Below the pieces are notes generated by a model. That model did not search any database, was not told the origin of the DNA, and was given only the letters and a program-made list of their open reading frames with translations. Positions 33,858-64,000 of a stretch of DNA of 64,000 nucleotides are shown here, one piece after another. A program made the position numbers and the translations under genes. This stretch comes from Amorphochlora amoebiformis. Lineage: Eukaryota; Cercozoa; Chlorarachniophyceae. Location: positions 682,001 through 746,000 of the forward strand of contig BAAHQB010000012.1 in NCBI GenBank assembly GCA_054601695.1, in the 5' to 3' direction. Numbering within the stretch: position 1 is the stretch's first letter; the number at the start of each line of letters is the position of its first letter.

Positions 33858-34905
33858 TGTTTAAAATTATAAATATATATATATATATATATATATAATA
33901 TACATATATATACATATTTGTATACCCTTACAGATGTATTTACACACAGATTCAAAAAGTGTCCGGGGGTTTGGAAATCAGAGTAAAAGGAAAGGGATTT
34001 TTGTACCATCAGGTTAGTCTATGTCAGGTAGGCTAGGCACTTCAGCTTAGGCTCAGCCTTACTACTGCCCCAGCCCTAACCCTAACCATCATATCCTAAA
34101 CATACCTATAGGTACGCCATATGGTTGGAGCTCTGATTCTCGTGTCCCAATCGAAGATGTCTCTCGGTAACCCTAATTCAAACCCTAACTCAAACCCTAA
34201 CTCAAACCCTAGCCCAAACCCCAGCCCAAATCCTTTTTCCAAACCGGAAAGAATCCTGGCACCGAACCACAAACTCTAACCCTAATCCTAACTCCAATTC
34301 CCAACCAGAAAAATCCTAGCGCTGACCCTCTGACCCTCACCGTCACTCTAATGCTAATTTTTAAAACCAGAAACCCTTAGAAAGATCCTAGAATCTTCCC
34401 CGGAAGAAACTTCCACTGAATTCAAACCCTCATGGAGACTACCCCCTCCCCAGGGCTTGTGTCTAGAAATGGTCGTTGGGGTGAGGGTGTCAGGGTTCGG
34501 TCTATTAGTGTTAGGGTTATTAGGGTTAGGGTTAGAAGAATTAAGGTTGTGTGGGTTGATACCTGGGGTTAGGGTTGTTAGGGTTAGGGCTATTAGGGTA
34601 AGCGTCATTAGTGCCATTAGGGTTTGGGTTATTAGGCGTGATTATGTTACTAAGATTAGGGTTATTAGATGCTATTATACTCATTAGGGTTAGGGTTATT
34701 AGAGGCTATTAGGGTTTATTAGGGTTAGGGTTAGGATCTAGGGCGAGGCTTAGATTCAATACTTTTTGGGCAAGGTAGGATTACAAGAGGCTTATTCATC
34801 TTCGGTACATCGACATATATATATATATATAATATATATCTAAAAATGAAAAATAATCTTAGGTAGAAATATCAGAATCTACCCCATCAGCTTGCCTCCC
34901 CTTGA
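27093..34905 (+). CDS. tRNA pseudouridine synthase, TruA/PUS family, about 14 exons
   Basis: Converts uridine to pseudouridine in tRNA. Exons: 27093-27231, 27310-27388, 27509-27597, 27773-27783 (tentative), 27995-28073, 29302-29318, 30291-30370, 30784-30823, 32292-32385, 33044-33210, 33950-34012, 34112-34166, 34392-34480, 34876-34905. Total 1032 nt (343 aa). TruA motifs appear in the expected order: [12 protein letters not shown], then GRTDAGVHARCQ with the catalytic Asp, [46 protein letters not shown] and [12 protein letters not shown]. The catalytic Asp sits in a 17-base exon (29302-29318). The first 60 or so residues are Arg-rich and could be an organelle-targeting sequence. The 11-base exon is proposed only to restore phase between 27597 and 27995. 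The last exon is uncertain: an alternative acceptor lies at 35150. The start is the first in-frame ATG, 181 bp from the divergent RING-PHD gene. Confidence 0.9.
29590..30095. repeat. Degenerate TTATA array with a 77-bp duplication
   Basis: Imperfect TATTATATTA repeats in an intron of the TruA gene. Within it a 77-bp unit beginning GGTATGCTTTATTGTG is present at 29650 and again at 29727, with the start of a further copy at about 29800. Confidence 0.85.
34075..34110. repeat. Short CCCTAA patch before an exon
   Basis: CCCTAACCCTAACC lies upstream of the acceptor at 34111 in the TruA gene and contains CTAAC branch-point-like words. Confidence 0.6.
34172..34375. repeat. CCCTAA-type array in a TruA intron
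   Basis: Repeats of CAAACCCTAACT and CCCTAATCC type between exons 34112-34166 and 34392-34480. Confidence 0.75.
34481..34740. repeat. TTAGGG-type array starting at a 5' splice site
   Basis: Begins at the donor G|GTGAGGGTG and runs on as TTAGGGTTATTAGGGTTAGG with spacers, in the last TruA intron. Confidence 0.8.
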
Positions 34906-35023
34906 TGTATCCGGTTGAGTTCTCTCTAACTCTCTTTCTATCTCTCTCTCTCTCTCTCGCCTCTCTCTCTCCCTCTCTCCTCTCTACACATACATGTATA
35001 CACTATGTAATATAATATGTATA

Positions 35024-35076
<53 letters not shown>

Positions 35077-35278
35077 ATACATATATGTACATGTACATAT
35101 ATACGCATATGTAAATATATATATGTATATATATTATGCTCTATTCTAGGAGCTCAGGCACGACGAGAGAGGTTGGGTGACGAGTAGGGTACAGAATAAA
35201 ACAGCCCAAATTTGAATTTGAAATTAAGTTTTTATTATAAGCGTATTAACAGACTAAATGTGGCATATGTATTGTATA

Positions 35279-35322
<44 letters not shown>

Positions 35323-35408
35323 GAAAATATATATATATATATATGTATATATTTTTGTATAATATATAATATATATATATATATATATTTGTATGTATTA
35401 TAAATGTA

Positions 35409-35453
<45 letters not shown>

Positions 35454-35659
35454 ATTAGGTATATCCTTATAGGTATTGTATATCTATATATCTAAATATA
35501 TACAACACATTATTACATATATAATATACATGTAAATATGTATATATATATATATACGGATGGGATATATACATATTTCATGATTACATCTTGATATATG
35601 AATATATCATTATATACGTGTATACATTAACATAAAAAGTATATCTATATATACATATG

Positions 35660-35695
<36 letters not shown>

Positions 35696-35718
35696 TATAT
35701 TAAGATATATATAAAGTA

Positions 35719-35752
<34 letters not shown>

Positions 35753-35880
35753 CATAAACAATATGTATATTGGTCATGATAAAAAAAATTTATGTATATA
35801 AACACATGGGAGTAGCTATATATATATATATATATTATATATATTTGCATTATGTATGTATCGTGATACACCGTATACAC

Positions 35881-35997
<117 letters not shown>

Positions 35998-36251
35998 CAT
36001 ATATATATATATATAGATATATATATATATATATATTTAGATATAATATATATATATATATGTGATATTCAATTCACATGTATAATCGTATAGTGCATAA
36101 TTGAACGTATATACTCAGGTACTATTTGTAATACACAATTTTAATAATTTCATCATTTGTCTGTGTGTATATAACATATATACAGATATATACATACATA
36201 TATACATATATATATATACATATGTGTATGTGTACATAATATATATATCAT

Positions 36252-36321
<70 letters not shown>
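36252..36321. repeat. (TTA)n trinucleotide repeat
   Basis: About 20 TTA units with one TTAG interruption, in the spacer before the parvulin gene. Confidence 0.95.
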
Positions 36322-36361
36322 ATATATATATTTGTATACATGATATATATGTCATGTGTAT

Positions 36362-36392
<31 letters not shown>

Positions 36393-36725
36393 CAATGTTA
36401 AATATATAACTACGTTATATATAGTATATATATATATATATATATAACATATGTACAAATATGTAATGTGTGTTTCATCTATGATGCAGTGTGTGTCAGT
36501 GTTGTGTGCATACAAACACACAACACACATTTCATTCACAACACAGCACACATCAGTGTTACATGCATACATACATTATATATGCACATATATATATGTA
36601 CACATATGCATCTTTATAATATTATTATATATATACACACACACATATATATACATACATATATATATATATGTATATAAATATATCGATATTTATTTAT
36701 ATGTATATATATACATATATATATA

Positions 36726-36775
<50 letters not shown>

Positions 36776-36782
36776 CATAATT

Positions 36783-36826
<44 letters not shown>

Positions 36827-36908
36827 TTGTGTGTATATGTATATATTTGTGTGTATATATATATCTAATATATGGTTATAATGTATATCAATAGCCTACT
36901 ATGTGATG

Positions 36909-36966
<58 letters not shown>

Positions 36967-37008
36967 ATATATATATATATACATAGAAACATATGTATTA
37001 TATATATT

Positions 37009-37066
<58 letters not shown>

Positions 37067-37171
37067 GTGTGTGTGCGACACTGTGTGTAAATTTTATGTA
37101 TACATATATACATATATATATATATGTAAAATATATATATATATATATATATATATTATACATATGTATGC

Positions 37172-37235
<64 letters not shown>

Positions 37236-37244
37236 GTATTATAT

Positions 37245-37282
<38 letters not shown>

Positions 37283-37413
37283 CAACGTACATATGTATAT
37301 ATGTATTGATAAACATTTACATATACTTTAGTCCTGACGGGTCTTGCATACATGAGGTATGTTTGAATGTTTAAATTTAGTCTGTGATATCAAAACTTAT
37401 CAAGGGATAAGGT

Positions 37414-37480
37414 CCTCAACGTGAGGCCAGCGGGCAGAAGCCCTCAACATGAGGCCAGACAGTAGGCCCTCAACATGAGG
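37414..37480. repeat. Three copies of a 13-bp imperfect palindrome
   Basis: CCTCAACGTGAGG at 37414-37426, CCTCAACATGAGG at 37442-37454 and the same at 37468-37480, spaced 28 and 26 bases apart. Each copy has 5-bp arms (CCTCA/TGAGG). Confidence 0.85.
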
Positions 37481-38207
37481 AATGATTTATATCGATATGA
37501 TTACAATTTTCGTATGTATATATACACTAGTATATGTCAATATATATAGAATAGATATTTATATACTCCTAATATGATTATACGCTTATACCCCCGAACT
37601 AGTCACTCATCGTTACTATCCCCCCAACCTTCCCGTCTCTGGCCAAAGTATACCAATAGTCCCCCCTCGAATTTTTCAACCTTATTACCACACACATCTC
37701 ATTTTGACCTCATAGATACTATCATACTACTTCTTGGGTCCTTAAAAGGCCAAGGGGCCTGGTGAGAAACTCGGCGTCTGGTCGGGCACATCGCCAACGG
37801 ACGGGTTATCGGAATGTTAATATGTGTATATCATATTCGAGTATGCAAATATGCAGATATCTTAGAATGGATATCGATATATCAAATTCTGAATTTAACT
37901 AGAGGAACACGTGTTCTGGTCACTTCTGGAGTGTGACGTTCCCCATTGTCACGACTGACACATGGCGGGTGAAAGGGTCGACCAACGACCTCCAGCAGGC
38001 CAAGTCAGGAGAACGAGAGGAGGGTGCGTCCTACAATTGAGTAAATCTGACAGATTGTTCTAAGAAAAATATTTCCCGACGGTGGGTGGGTTGGGGCGTC
38101 AGGTTCGAAGGTTTACAACGGACACGCGCGCCGCCGGCCATCCGCCCTGTCTTTCCACCCCTCCTTTGCGGAATTCTAGCCATTTCGCTTGCTCTTTTCC
38201 CACCCAG

Positions 38208-53586
<15,379 letters not shown>

Positions 53587-55199
53587 ATATAATATGAATG
53601 ATTTATCATTATGAGCTGATCCAGTTAATAGTTCATATACAATGACTATGATTTGGCTGACCCGGACTCGGTCCTAGATTATGCAGAGTATGTGTATATG
53701 TCAGTAATGTCATATTCTAGATATACTAGACATACGCTTGATACGGTGCATGGACTTAATGAATACACTTCATATCATAGTATTATATATGTTATGCATA
53801 TATATATATATATGTCTAGTATGTATATAGTATATTAGATATACTACATATACACATATACTAGATATATAATAATCTATTCTTTCTTTTTCTACCAATA
53901 GACTAGATAGAACTAGAGAAATAGTCTCTGGCGCATATGATAATAGCTAATGCCTGGTATAAACATACTCCGACTAGTCCGACTATTCCAAGCCTGTCCG
54001 AGGCTAGTCCTACTAATCCTAGTAGTCTAGTAGTGCTAGCAGTGTCTAGAGTGTCTTTATGATTACAGTGAATATTAGTCGAATCCTAGGAATCTAATCT
54101 AGTAACTGGCTAGACTAGAGTAACCTCTATACCTAGGTAATGTCTAGAATAGGGTCTGTCTACTAGATCTAGTCTATCTCTAGATCTACTAGATTTAGAT
54201 AATAGATCAGTATTTACTAGATTTATATGCTTATAGCTCTGACTCTAGTATCTCTGTCCAGCTAGGAAATACGGTCAGATCGATGAATTAAATTTGACAC
54301 GTGACAAGCTTGCTTGACTTCACGGCGTACAGAAGGTCTAAAACGGCTACGGACTAGAGCTAGTCAAGCGAAGTACCTCTAATATCTTATTCCCGTCAAC
54401 GCGCCATAGCGATAATACGCGTGGAGATTGTATCGTGATGTTGGTAAGATTAATCGAAGAATATACCTGTTGTGCAAATGTACGGCTTAAGCTTAGTACG
54501 AGTTAGGGATAGCCAGACTTGGGAGTTGTCCTTGGCTCGCGCTGACAGGATGGATGATTTAGATAATGGATATGTGACAAATTAGATCTACAAATTATTC
54601 AGTGGTACGGGGCCGGCCTTATTGTTTTTCCATTTTTTTTGGCTCCCTCCACACTAAATAGGAACAAATAGGAACAAAAATAAAATAGAAAAAATACCAA
54701 AAAACATGATAAATAACTATTTCCCAACTTCTAATAGAACATATAATTGTTACACATGCTGGATGGGGACAGAGAAGCTAGACTGGACATGCTCATTGCC
54801 ATGGAATGAGAAAAGAATAATACAAAGTACGCAAGGGGTATGCAGCATTTCATGCGTATCCCAGACTTCTTTTTCCTTTTTTTCGGTGGATGGGGACAGA
54901 GAGAGGAAGGTTTTAGAGACATACATGTTATTTTCATTCGATATGTGCAGCTACATGATTATGTAGAAAAAAAGAAAACTAGAGCATGATTAGTGAAGAT
55001 GCTGAGTGTAGACATCGCATTTCTGTGTACGATTTTCCACGTGCACACGCCAGACGAAACTGTGATGATGATGATCGAACATGGATACAATATGATAACA
55101 TACAGATTATCTCCTGAGAAAATAAATACAAGCAATCTTTCGATCCGAGAGGAGAAAAAAGGTTCTTAGGTGCATTTCATCCCTCTCTATCTTGAGAAC
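53587..55199. other. Convergent intergenic spacer, CTAG-rich in its first 800 bases
   Basis: Lies between the parvulin stop (53586) and the PP2C stop (55200). From about 53700 to 54400 it is dense in CTAG-containing words (TCTAGATCTACTAGA, CTAGTAGTCTAGTAG) and contains no long (AT)n. The rest is unique sequence without a convincing exon. At 54650-54680 the unit AGGAACAAATAGGAACAAA is doubled, and a TGGATGGGGACAGAGA word occurs near both 54761 and 54887. Confidence 0.65.
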
Positions 55200-55605
55200 C
55201 TACTCCACAACAACGCGTTGTGAAACAGTCATGGTGTTAACGATTGTATTTGGCTTTGTCTTCATTTTCACAAGTCGGACTAGAACAGCTGTAACGTTAT
55301 CTCTGGCTCCTAAGAGTTGAATAAATTTGTACATATGTGTATATATATGTGTGTGTGTATAAATATAATATATATATATATATATATACATATGTATATA
55401 TATACACATGTATACGTAAATGTATACTATATGTATGTACACAGGAAACTATATGTTTTACACATTTGCATATTACGGAGGTTTTGCACGGCGTGGTCGA
55501 CAAGATTCACGCATGTGGTCTTTACTGCCAGCTCTGAACTACAAATATACAAATATTTATACACACCTATGTATATAAAAGTGAAAATATATGTATGTAC
55601 ATATG

Positions 55606-55653
<48 letters not shown>

Positions 55654-56035
55654 TATATGTTTGTGTGTAGGGAGAGATTATGTATAAAATGTATATATAT
55701 ATATATATAATATATGTACATATATATATGTACACATGTATATTTCAAATACCTGTGGTTCCTACCGAGACTCTTGCACACAAAGTCGACGACCTATGTA
55801 TACATATTATATATTATACACATATATATGCATACAGATAGTGAGTATTTATATATATATGTATATATATTATATGTATAGTATATATATACATATATAT
55901 ATATATACTCATGTTTATATATGAATATATACTCATGTTTATATATAAATATCTACTTAGAATAGCTGAAACTTACGAGTGTTACCTCCGAACCATTCAT
56001 GACGTCAAATAAACCATCGCATCTGATACAATATA

Positions 56036-56092
<57 letters not shown>

Positions 56093-56255
56093 TACACATG
56101 TATATGGTATTCTCGATGTATATGATATGCATTTGTATATGGATTACTATCATTATTATTGTTATTACTGCTATAGACATATTGTGTGAATGTGTTTTAT
56201 GTTGCGAAAATTTCACATAATATACATATTGTATATACTAAGAATATAAATATAC

Positions 56256-56288
<33 letters not shown>

Positions 56289-57494
56289 CATACGATAGAA
56301 TACCCTTGTTTACATATGTATATGGTATTCTCGATGTATATGACATGCATTTTTGTATGGATTACTATCATTATTATTGTTATTACTGCTATAGACATAT
56401 TGTGCGAATGTGTTTCATGTTGCGAAAATTTCACATAATATACATATTGTGTATACTAGGAATATAAATATACATATACATATATATTTTTATATATGTA
56501 TATACATACATAGTTTTAAGATAGAATACCCTTAAAATAATTATGAGTTATATTTATATGTATATATATATATATATATGTAGATTATATATACATATAT
56601 TCAATATATACATACATATATATTATATACATTTATAAATTATATATTTATAATATTTATATATATATATATACATATATATATATAGATATATAGAGGT
56701 ATATATTCTTACCCTAGCAAGACAAAAGAATCCCTTGGCCGAAATCTGTACCAAACCCAAACACAAAAATATTTTTAGATCCCGAATTTTAATTCTTCAA
56801 TTGTCTAAAGAAAATCTGAAAGAGGATTATTGGGAACTCCGAAGGATATGAACATAATAGAGTGAGTGACGCAGAGGGAGAGCGACGGGATCGAGAATAC
56901 GATGGTGAGATGAGGGTGCAGGGGTGCAGCTGAAATGGGGATATTAACGAGAGAAGGAAAGTCTTGAAGAAAACGGCCAAATACAGTGTTCAAAACAGAA
57001 AACTTGGGTTTTCCGAATACTAGTGAGTAATAAAAAATGGAGATTGAATATTGTGTGTTCACCTCACGTGTCGGACATCTGGAATTACTGTTAAACCCCC
57101 GTCGAGCTTGAATTGAGTGTCTCCAAAAGCTCGGGAAACCTTTTACCAATGGAGGAGATATTTAGTTTTGGATTCAAATGAGTTACAAGCCTCGAAACAT
57201 GTATTCTTTAAATCTTTCGCACACACACATATATACACGCACATAAACACTTACACACAAAAAAATACGCATATATACATAATAAATATTTTGAGGATTA
57301 GGCTGTGGGGTTAGGGTTAGAACCGCTAGCTCCCCGTTTATGCGATTTTTTAAGACGAATCCCTGGGTGCAATATACGAATACATATATGTAATATACAT
57401 AAAAATATATATATATATGTATATAGATATCTATATATATAAATATATTTATATATATATATATACATATATATATATAATATTTGCAAGCGTT

Positions 57495-57537
<43 letters not shown>

Positions 57538-58007
57538 AAAAGATATGCATTACATAGAAGATAAATCAAATATATAATATATTTATACTTGTATTTATGA
57601 TACATATATATATATATATATATTATGTATATATTTAGATTACATATACTTAAATACATGCATACATAGAAATGTATTTCAAAACCCCCAATCTCTTGAT
57701 CCTTGCGAGCTCCTTCTCATTCGACGGTGTATGCTGTTGTGAGAGCGGTACCACCTATCAGTTTAGGGTAAGAGTTAGAATAAGACTGTTTATCATTAGA
57801 GAAACGGCTGTGCTTCCAGGCTTCGTTCAAATATTTTGTTCGACTCTGCGCATCAGGCGGGTTTACAATTTTGAGGGGTAGGGCTAGGATTAAAGTTACA
57901 CATTTATATGTACTTAAAAAAATCAATATATATATATATATATTATATATGTAAATATATATAAATATGTATATGTATATATCTATATATTTCATGATAT
58001 TAATTAC

Positions 58008-58059
<52 letters not shown>

Positions 58060-58075
58060 CATACATATGTACATG

Positions 58076-58121
<46 letters not shown>

Positions 58122-58122
58122 A

Positions 58123-58159
<37 letters not shown>

Positions 58160-60286
58160 AATTACTTATATATAAATACGTATATATATATGTATATATA
58201 TATATGTATATATATGTATACTTCATGTAAACATACAAATCTGTCAATATGTACGTAATATGTACATAATATACCTTTCCATCTCTACACAAGATAGCCC
58301 TCGAGTCGCCCACATTTGCAACCTTGTAGATATTAAATATACAGTTATATATATACATGAATATGTATATTGTATGTATTATACATAATTATTTATTTAT
58401 CCGCTTACACGATATAATGTGTATTTATACATGTCTATACACAGTTACATTACATATTATATACACATGTAAATATATTATGTGCCATATACACATATAT
58501 TATATATGTGCTATATATATTATATTATTTATATATATATATATATATATACATATGTATGTATACACACATATCTATCTATGTTCATATAAATATATAT
58601 GTAGGGACATATATATATTTATTATATGTGCGTATATATATATTTACTATATGTAGATATAACCAACACTATATATATATCGGCAGTACTATCCTGACCT
58701 TAACCTAAACACTCTAGCCCTGACCCTAGATCTTAGAATGATCCCATAATTTTATTTACCCAGGCCTCGAGAGTCGGGTGATGTATGAGGCATACAACAG
58801 CGCACGACCCACATCTCGCATTGGTATCGGACTCGCAGATTCGTTTATCCAATTTCTGATACAACTCATATGAATCGACTAATTTTGACTCCAAAAAAAA
58901 AAACCGCGATAACCCCACCCAAAAAATCGTCACTTGCTGCAATTTCGCCCCCGAATAGGAACTCTGCCTCTCTTTTAGTGGGATAGTAAACCCATCATTA
59001 TCTTTCCAACCTCTAATAATCAAGAGTAAAATAGCGGGTGAAGAGAGGCAGAGAAGGGAGTTACAAACCTGGAAGGCTCTGCTTATTATCTCAGGGATCT
59101 TGCCCTCCTGAAAGTCCATTAATACATCTTACATTCATTTCCACATCTACATGTATGTGCTTTCTCCCTATTCTCTTCCCCCTGAAGTTCTCCCCATCTC
59201 TCTCTCCCTCTCTTTCTCTCTCTTCCTTGCATATTCTCGGAAACTAAATTCATCACACCACCCCTCCCCTTCATTCTCTCTCTCTAATTCACACTCTCGC
59301 TATAATTCATTCTCTCTCTCTAATTCATTCTCTCAATTCATTTTTTTTCTCTCTCTCTCTTCCTCTCATATCAACAAGTTAAGTGCCTAGTGTACCCTTT
59401 GAAGTTTCATCTCGTTCTTTAAGTCTTTGAGGAGAGACGTTTTGAGTTGGTTCGACACTGTTCGCCCTGAGAAAAACAAAAGAGAATCAGACGCGGATAC
59501 TTGGAAAAAACATGCATGTTAACCCCTGTCTCCTACTTGAACCAATAGTTGCTGATAAATGTCCCTCACACCAACTTCCAACCCACATCCTAACACCCAC
59601 ATTCCCCGGAGGGGCCAATGACTAGTATGTCGCCCGCAAGCTGCGTACCTCCATGGCCATCGAACACCCCCGCGAAGCTCCAAGGACCGGGCAAGCTGTG
59701 CCCTGGGACCTTGAAGTTCAACGATAAGATGCTCTCGTCCTGCATCTTGCGCTTCCGGCCCTGTGAGGACTTCATAGCTGCCTGGATTATGATCGTAGAT
59801 CTCGAGCCCTGACCGACCCGGCGAGCTCGCTTAGCCAGGGGCCCAGGCTTGGTAGAAATTAGCTGAGTGACGGTCACTGTGGTCTCTTCGTTCGTCTGAG
59901 ATAGGGAGGGAATAGGAAAACAAGCAGATTCGGTCAGACCACTAGGTTTTTCAAAACAATCGGAAACTTGACACCTCGGGGCTCTCCCGGCCACCCCTTC
60001 GCGTTCGCTTGCGGCCCAAGCCGGCAAATTTGGCATTCTTGTGAACCGATACGCATCGCTGGGGGGTCATCATGGGGAGCTTGGCTTTGGTGGGAGTAAG
60101 GGGGGTCTTGAGTTCGGACTTTAAAGAGACGAAGGAGTCCATAGGCCGAACTGATTTGTGTCGTATTATCGGCCTTTTTGCCTTAATAAATTTCCCCAGC
60201 GAATTCTTCCCGGATGACATCCGGATGCGCCACTGGGGAGACCTATATGGTTCCCGCCAACTTCCCGGGTGCATGGCTCTTAACAT
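55200..60286 (-). CDS. PP2C-type Ser/Thr protein phosphatase, 14 exons
   Basis: Metal-dependent (Mg/Mn) phosphatase of the PPM family. Exons in transcript order: 59975-60286, 59649-59895, 59396-59466, 59069-59107, 58760-58888, 58275-58322, 57686-57754, 57324-57362, 57063-57139, 56713-56745, 55986-56022, 55766-55793, 55477-55533, 55200-55309. Total 1296 nt (431 aa), all phases consistent. Motifs in order: [91 protein letters not shown] and [12 protein letters not shown]. The metal-ligand Asp residues (MQDE, DGHGG, CDGLFD, ARDN) are all present. The first ~105 residues are basic and unrelated to the catalytic core. ATG 60286 is only 19 bases from the divergent start at 60306, so a downstream Met (for example MDSFVSLK, near 60142) may be the true start. 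Confidence 0.93.
56101..56535. repeat. Tandem duplication of about 218 bp in a PP2C intron
   Basis: A unit beginning TATATGGTATTCTCGATG at 56101 recurs at 56319, with few differences over roughly 200 bases. It includes GTTATTACTGCTATAGAC and TGTTGCGAAAATTTCACA, and both copies end in GATAGAATACCCTT. It lies inside the intron 56023-56712. Confidence 0.9.
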
Positions 60287-60305
60287 TGAGGGTTTTAGAG
60301 TATAA
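60287..60305. promoter_or_regulatory. Very short gap between divergent start codons
   Basis: Nineteen bases with GGGTTTTAGAGTATAA, including a TATAA word just before the plus-strand ATG at 60306. If both start codons are right, the two 5'UTRs must overlap the neighbouring coding sequence. Confidence 0.4.
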
Positions 60306-63629
<3,324 letters not shown>

Positions 63630-64000
63630 CATGTATATATCTAATAAAAATTCAAAACAGTACTAACAGGAACAATTGCATTCCGAAGAAGACTAGTAGT
63701 TTAAATTCTAGAATTTGCGTCAACCAAAAATGTCTAGAATGTAGTAGCTCATGAGCTCTAGAAACTAGTCTGTAGATAAACTTCTTTCAAAATCTAGAAA
63801 ATGTTATAACCAGACTCCAGCGAAATGCTACCTAGTAGATCTAGTAGATAGAAACCGACCTGTTTCTAGTTTAAATTTTACATCTTTTTCATTACCTAGA
63901 TTACTATCTAGATCGACTATTATAATTTGTGTAAACCTTCATGAACATCAGACGTTAGACAGTCGACTAGTAAAATCAAATTTTACTAATATTTTAACTT
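63630..64000. other. CTAG-rich spacer after a gene end
   Basis: Follows the stop at 63629. Rich in CTAG (TCTAGAAAC, CCTAGTAGATCTAGTAG, ATCTAGATCGACT) and without (AT)n. It runs off the window. Confidence 0.6.

Overview
This window is nuclear DNA from an intron-dense, canonical GT-AG-splicing eukaryote, most likely a protist or alga; the lineage cannot be fixed from sequence alone. Three things show this. Protein-coding islands of about 10 to 770 bases are separated by spacers full of simple repeats. The islands join in frame across GT..AG borders. The joined proteins belong to eukaryotic families: U-box/SAM/Sel1, RING-PHD, PP2C and Pin1-type parvulin. Nearly all the six-frame ORFs rich in Tyr, Ile and His are just translations of (AT)n, (ATAC)n and (ATGT)n microsatellites and carry no gene.

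Layout. 591-686: possible last exon of a plus-strand gene that starts outside the window. 2584-6361: 3' part of an unrecognised plus-strand gene. 7576-16133: 13-exon plus-strand gene for a U-box, SAM and Sel1-repeat protein. 16680-19534: 3-exon plus-strand gene of unknown function. 19535-20193: CTAG-rich spacer between convergent genes. 26911-20194: minus-strand RING + PHD finger protein of the PHRF1 type, with a dead LINE fragment in one intron. 27093-34905: plus-strand TruA/PUS-type tRNA pseudouridine synthase, divergent from the RING-PHD gene across 181 bp. About 38208-53586: long plus-strand gene ending in a Pin1-type parvulin domain, preceded in the same reading frame by about 530 residues I do not recognise. 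53587-55199: second convergent spacer, again CTAG-rich. 60286-55200: minus-strand PP2C protein phosphatase, 14 exons. 60306-63629: plus-strand gene of unknown function with a Cys/His-rich C-terminus. 63630-64000: third CTAG-rich spacer.

The introns are built almost wholly from a few simple-repeat classes: (AT)n, telomere-like TTAGGG/CCCTAA, CT tracts, and degenerate TTATA or TTA arrays. These repeats often run right up to the splice junctions and supply the splice signals themselves (G|GTATAT, G|GTTAGG, G|GTCTCT, CTAAC..CCCTAG|). Together with the CTAG-rich gene-end spacers and a dispersed 50-70 bp intronic element, this is the most unusual aspect of the window.

The genes do not form one pathway. 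Several are regulatory or protein-modification genes: a ubiquitin-ligase-like U-box protein, a RING-PHD protein, a phospho-specific-type prolyl isomerase and a Ser/Thr phosphatase. The other recognised one is a tRNA modification enzyme. All gene models were spliced by hand from reading-frame phase and splice motifs, so single junctions could be wrong even where the gene identity is secure.
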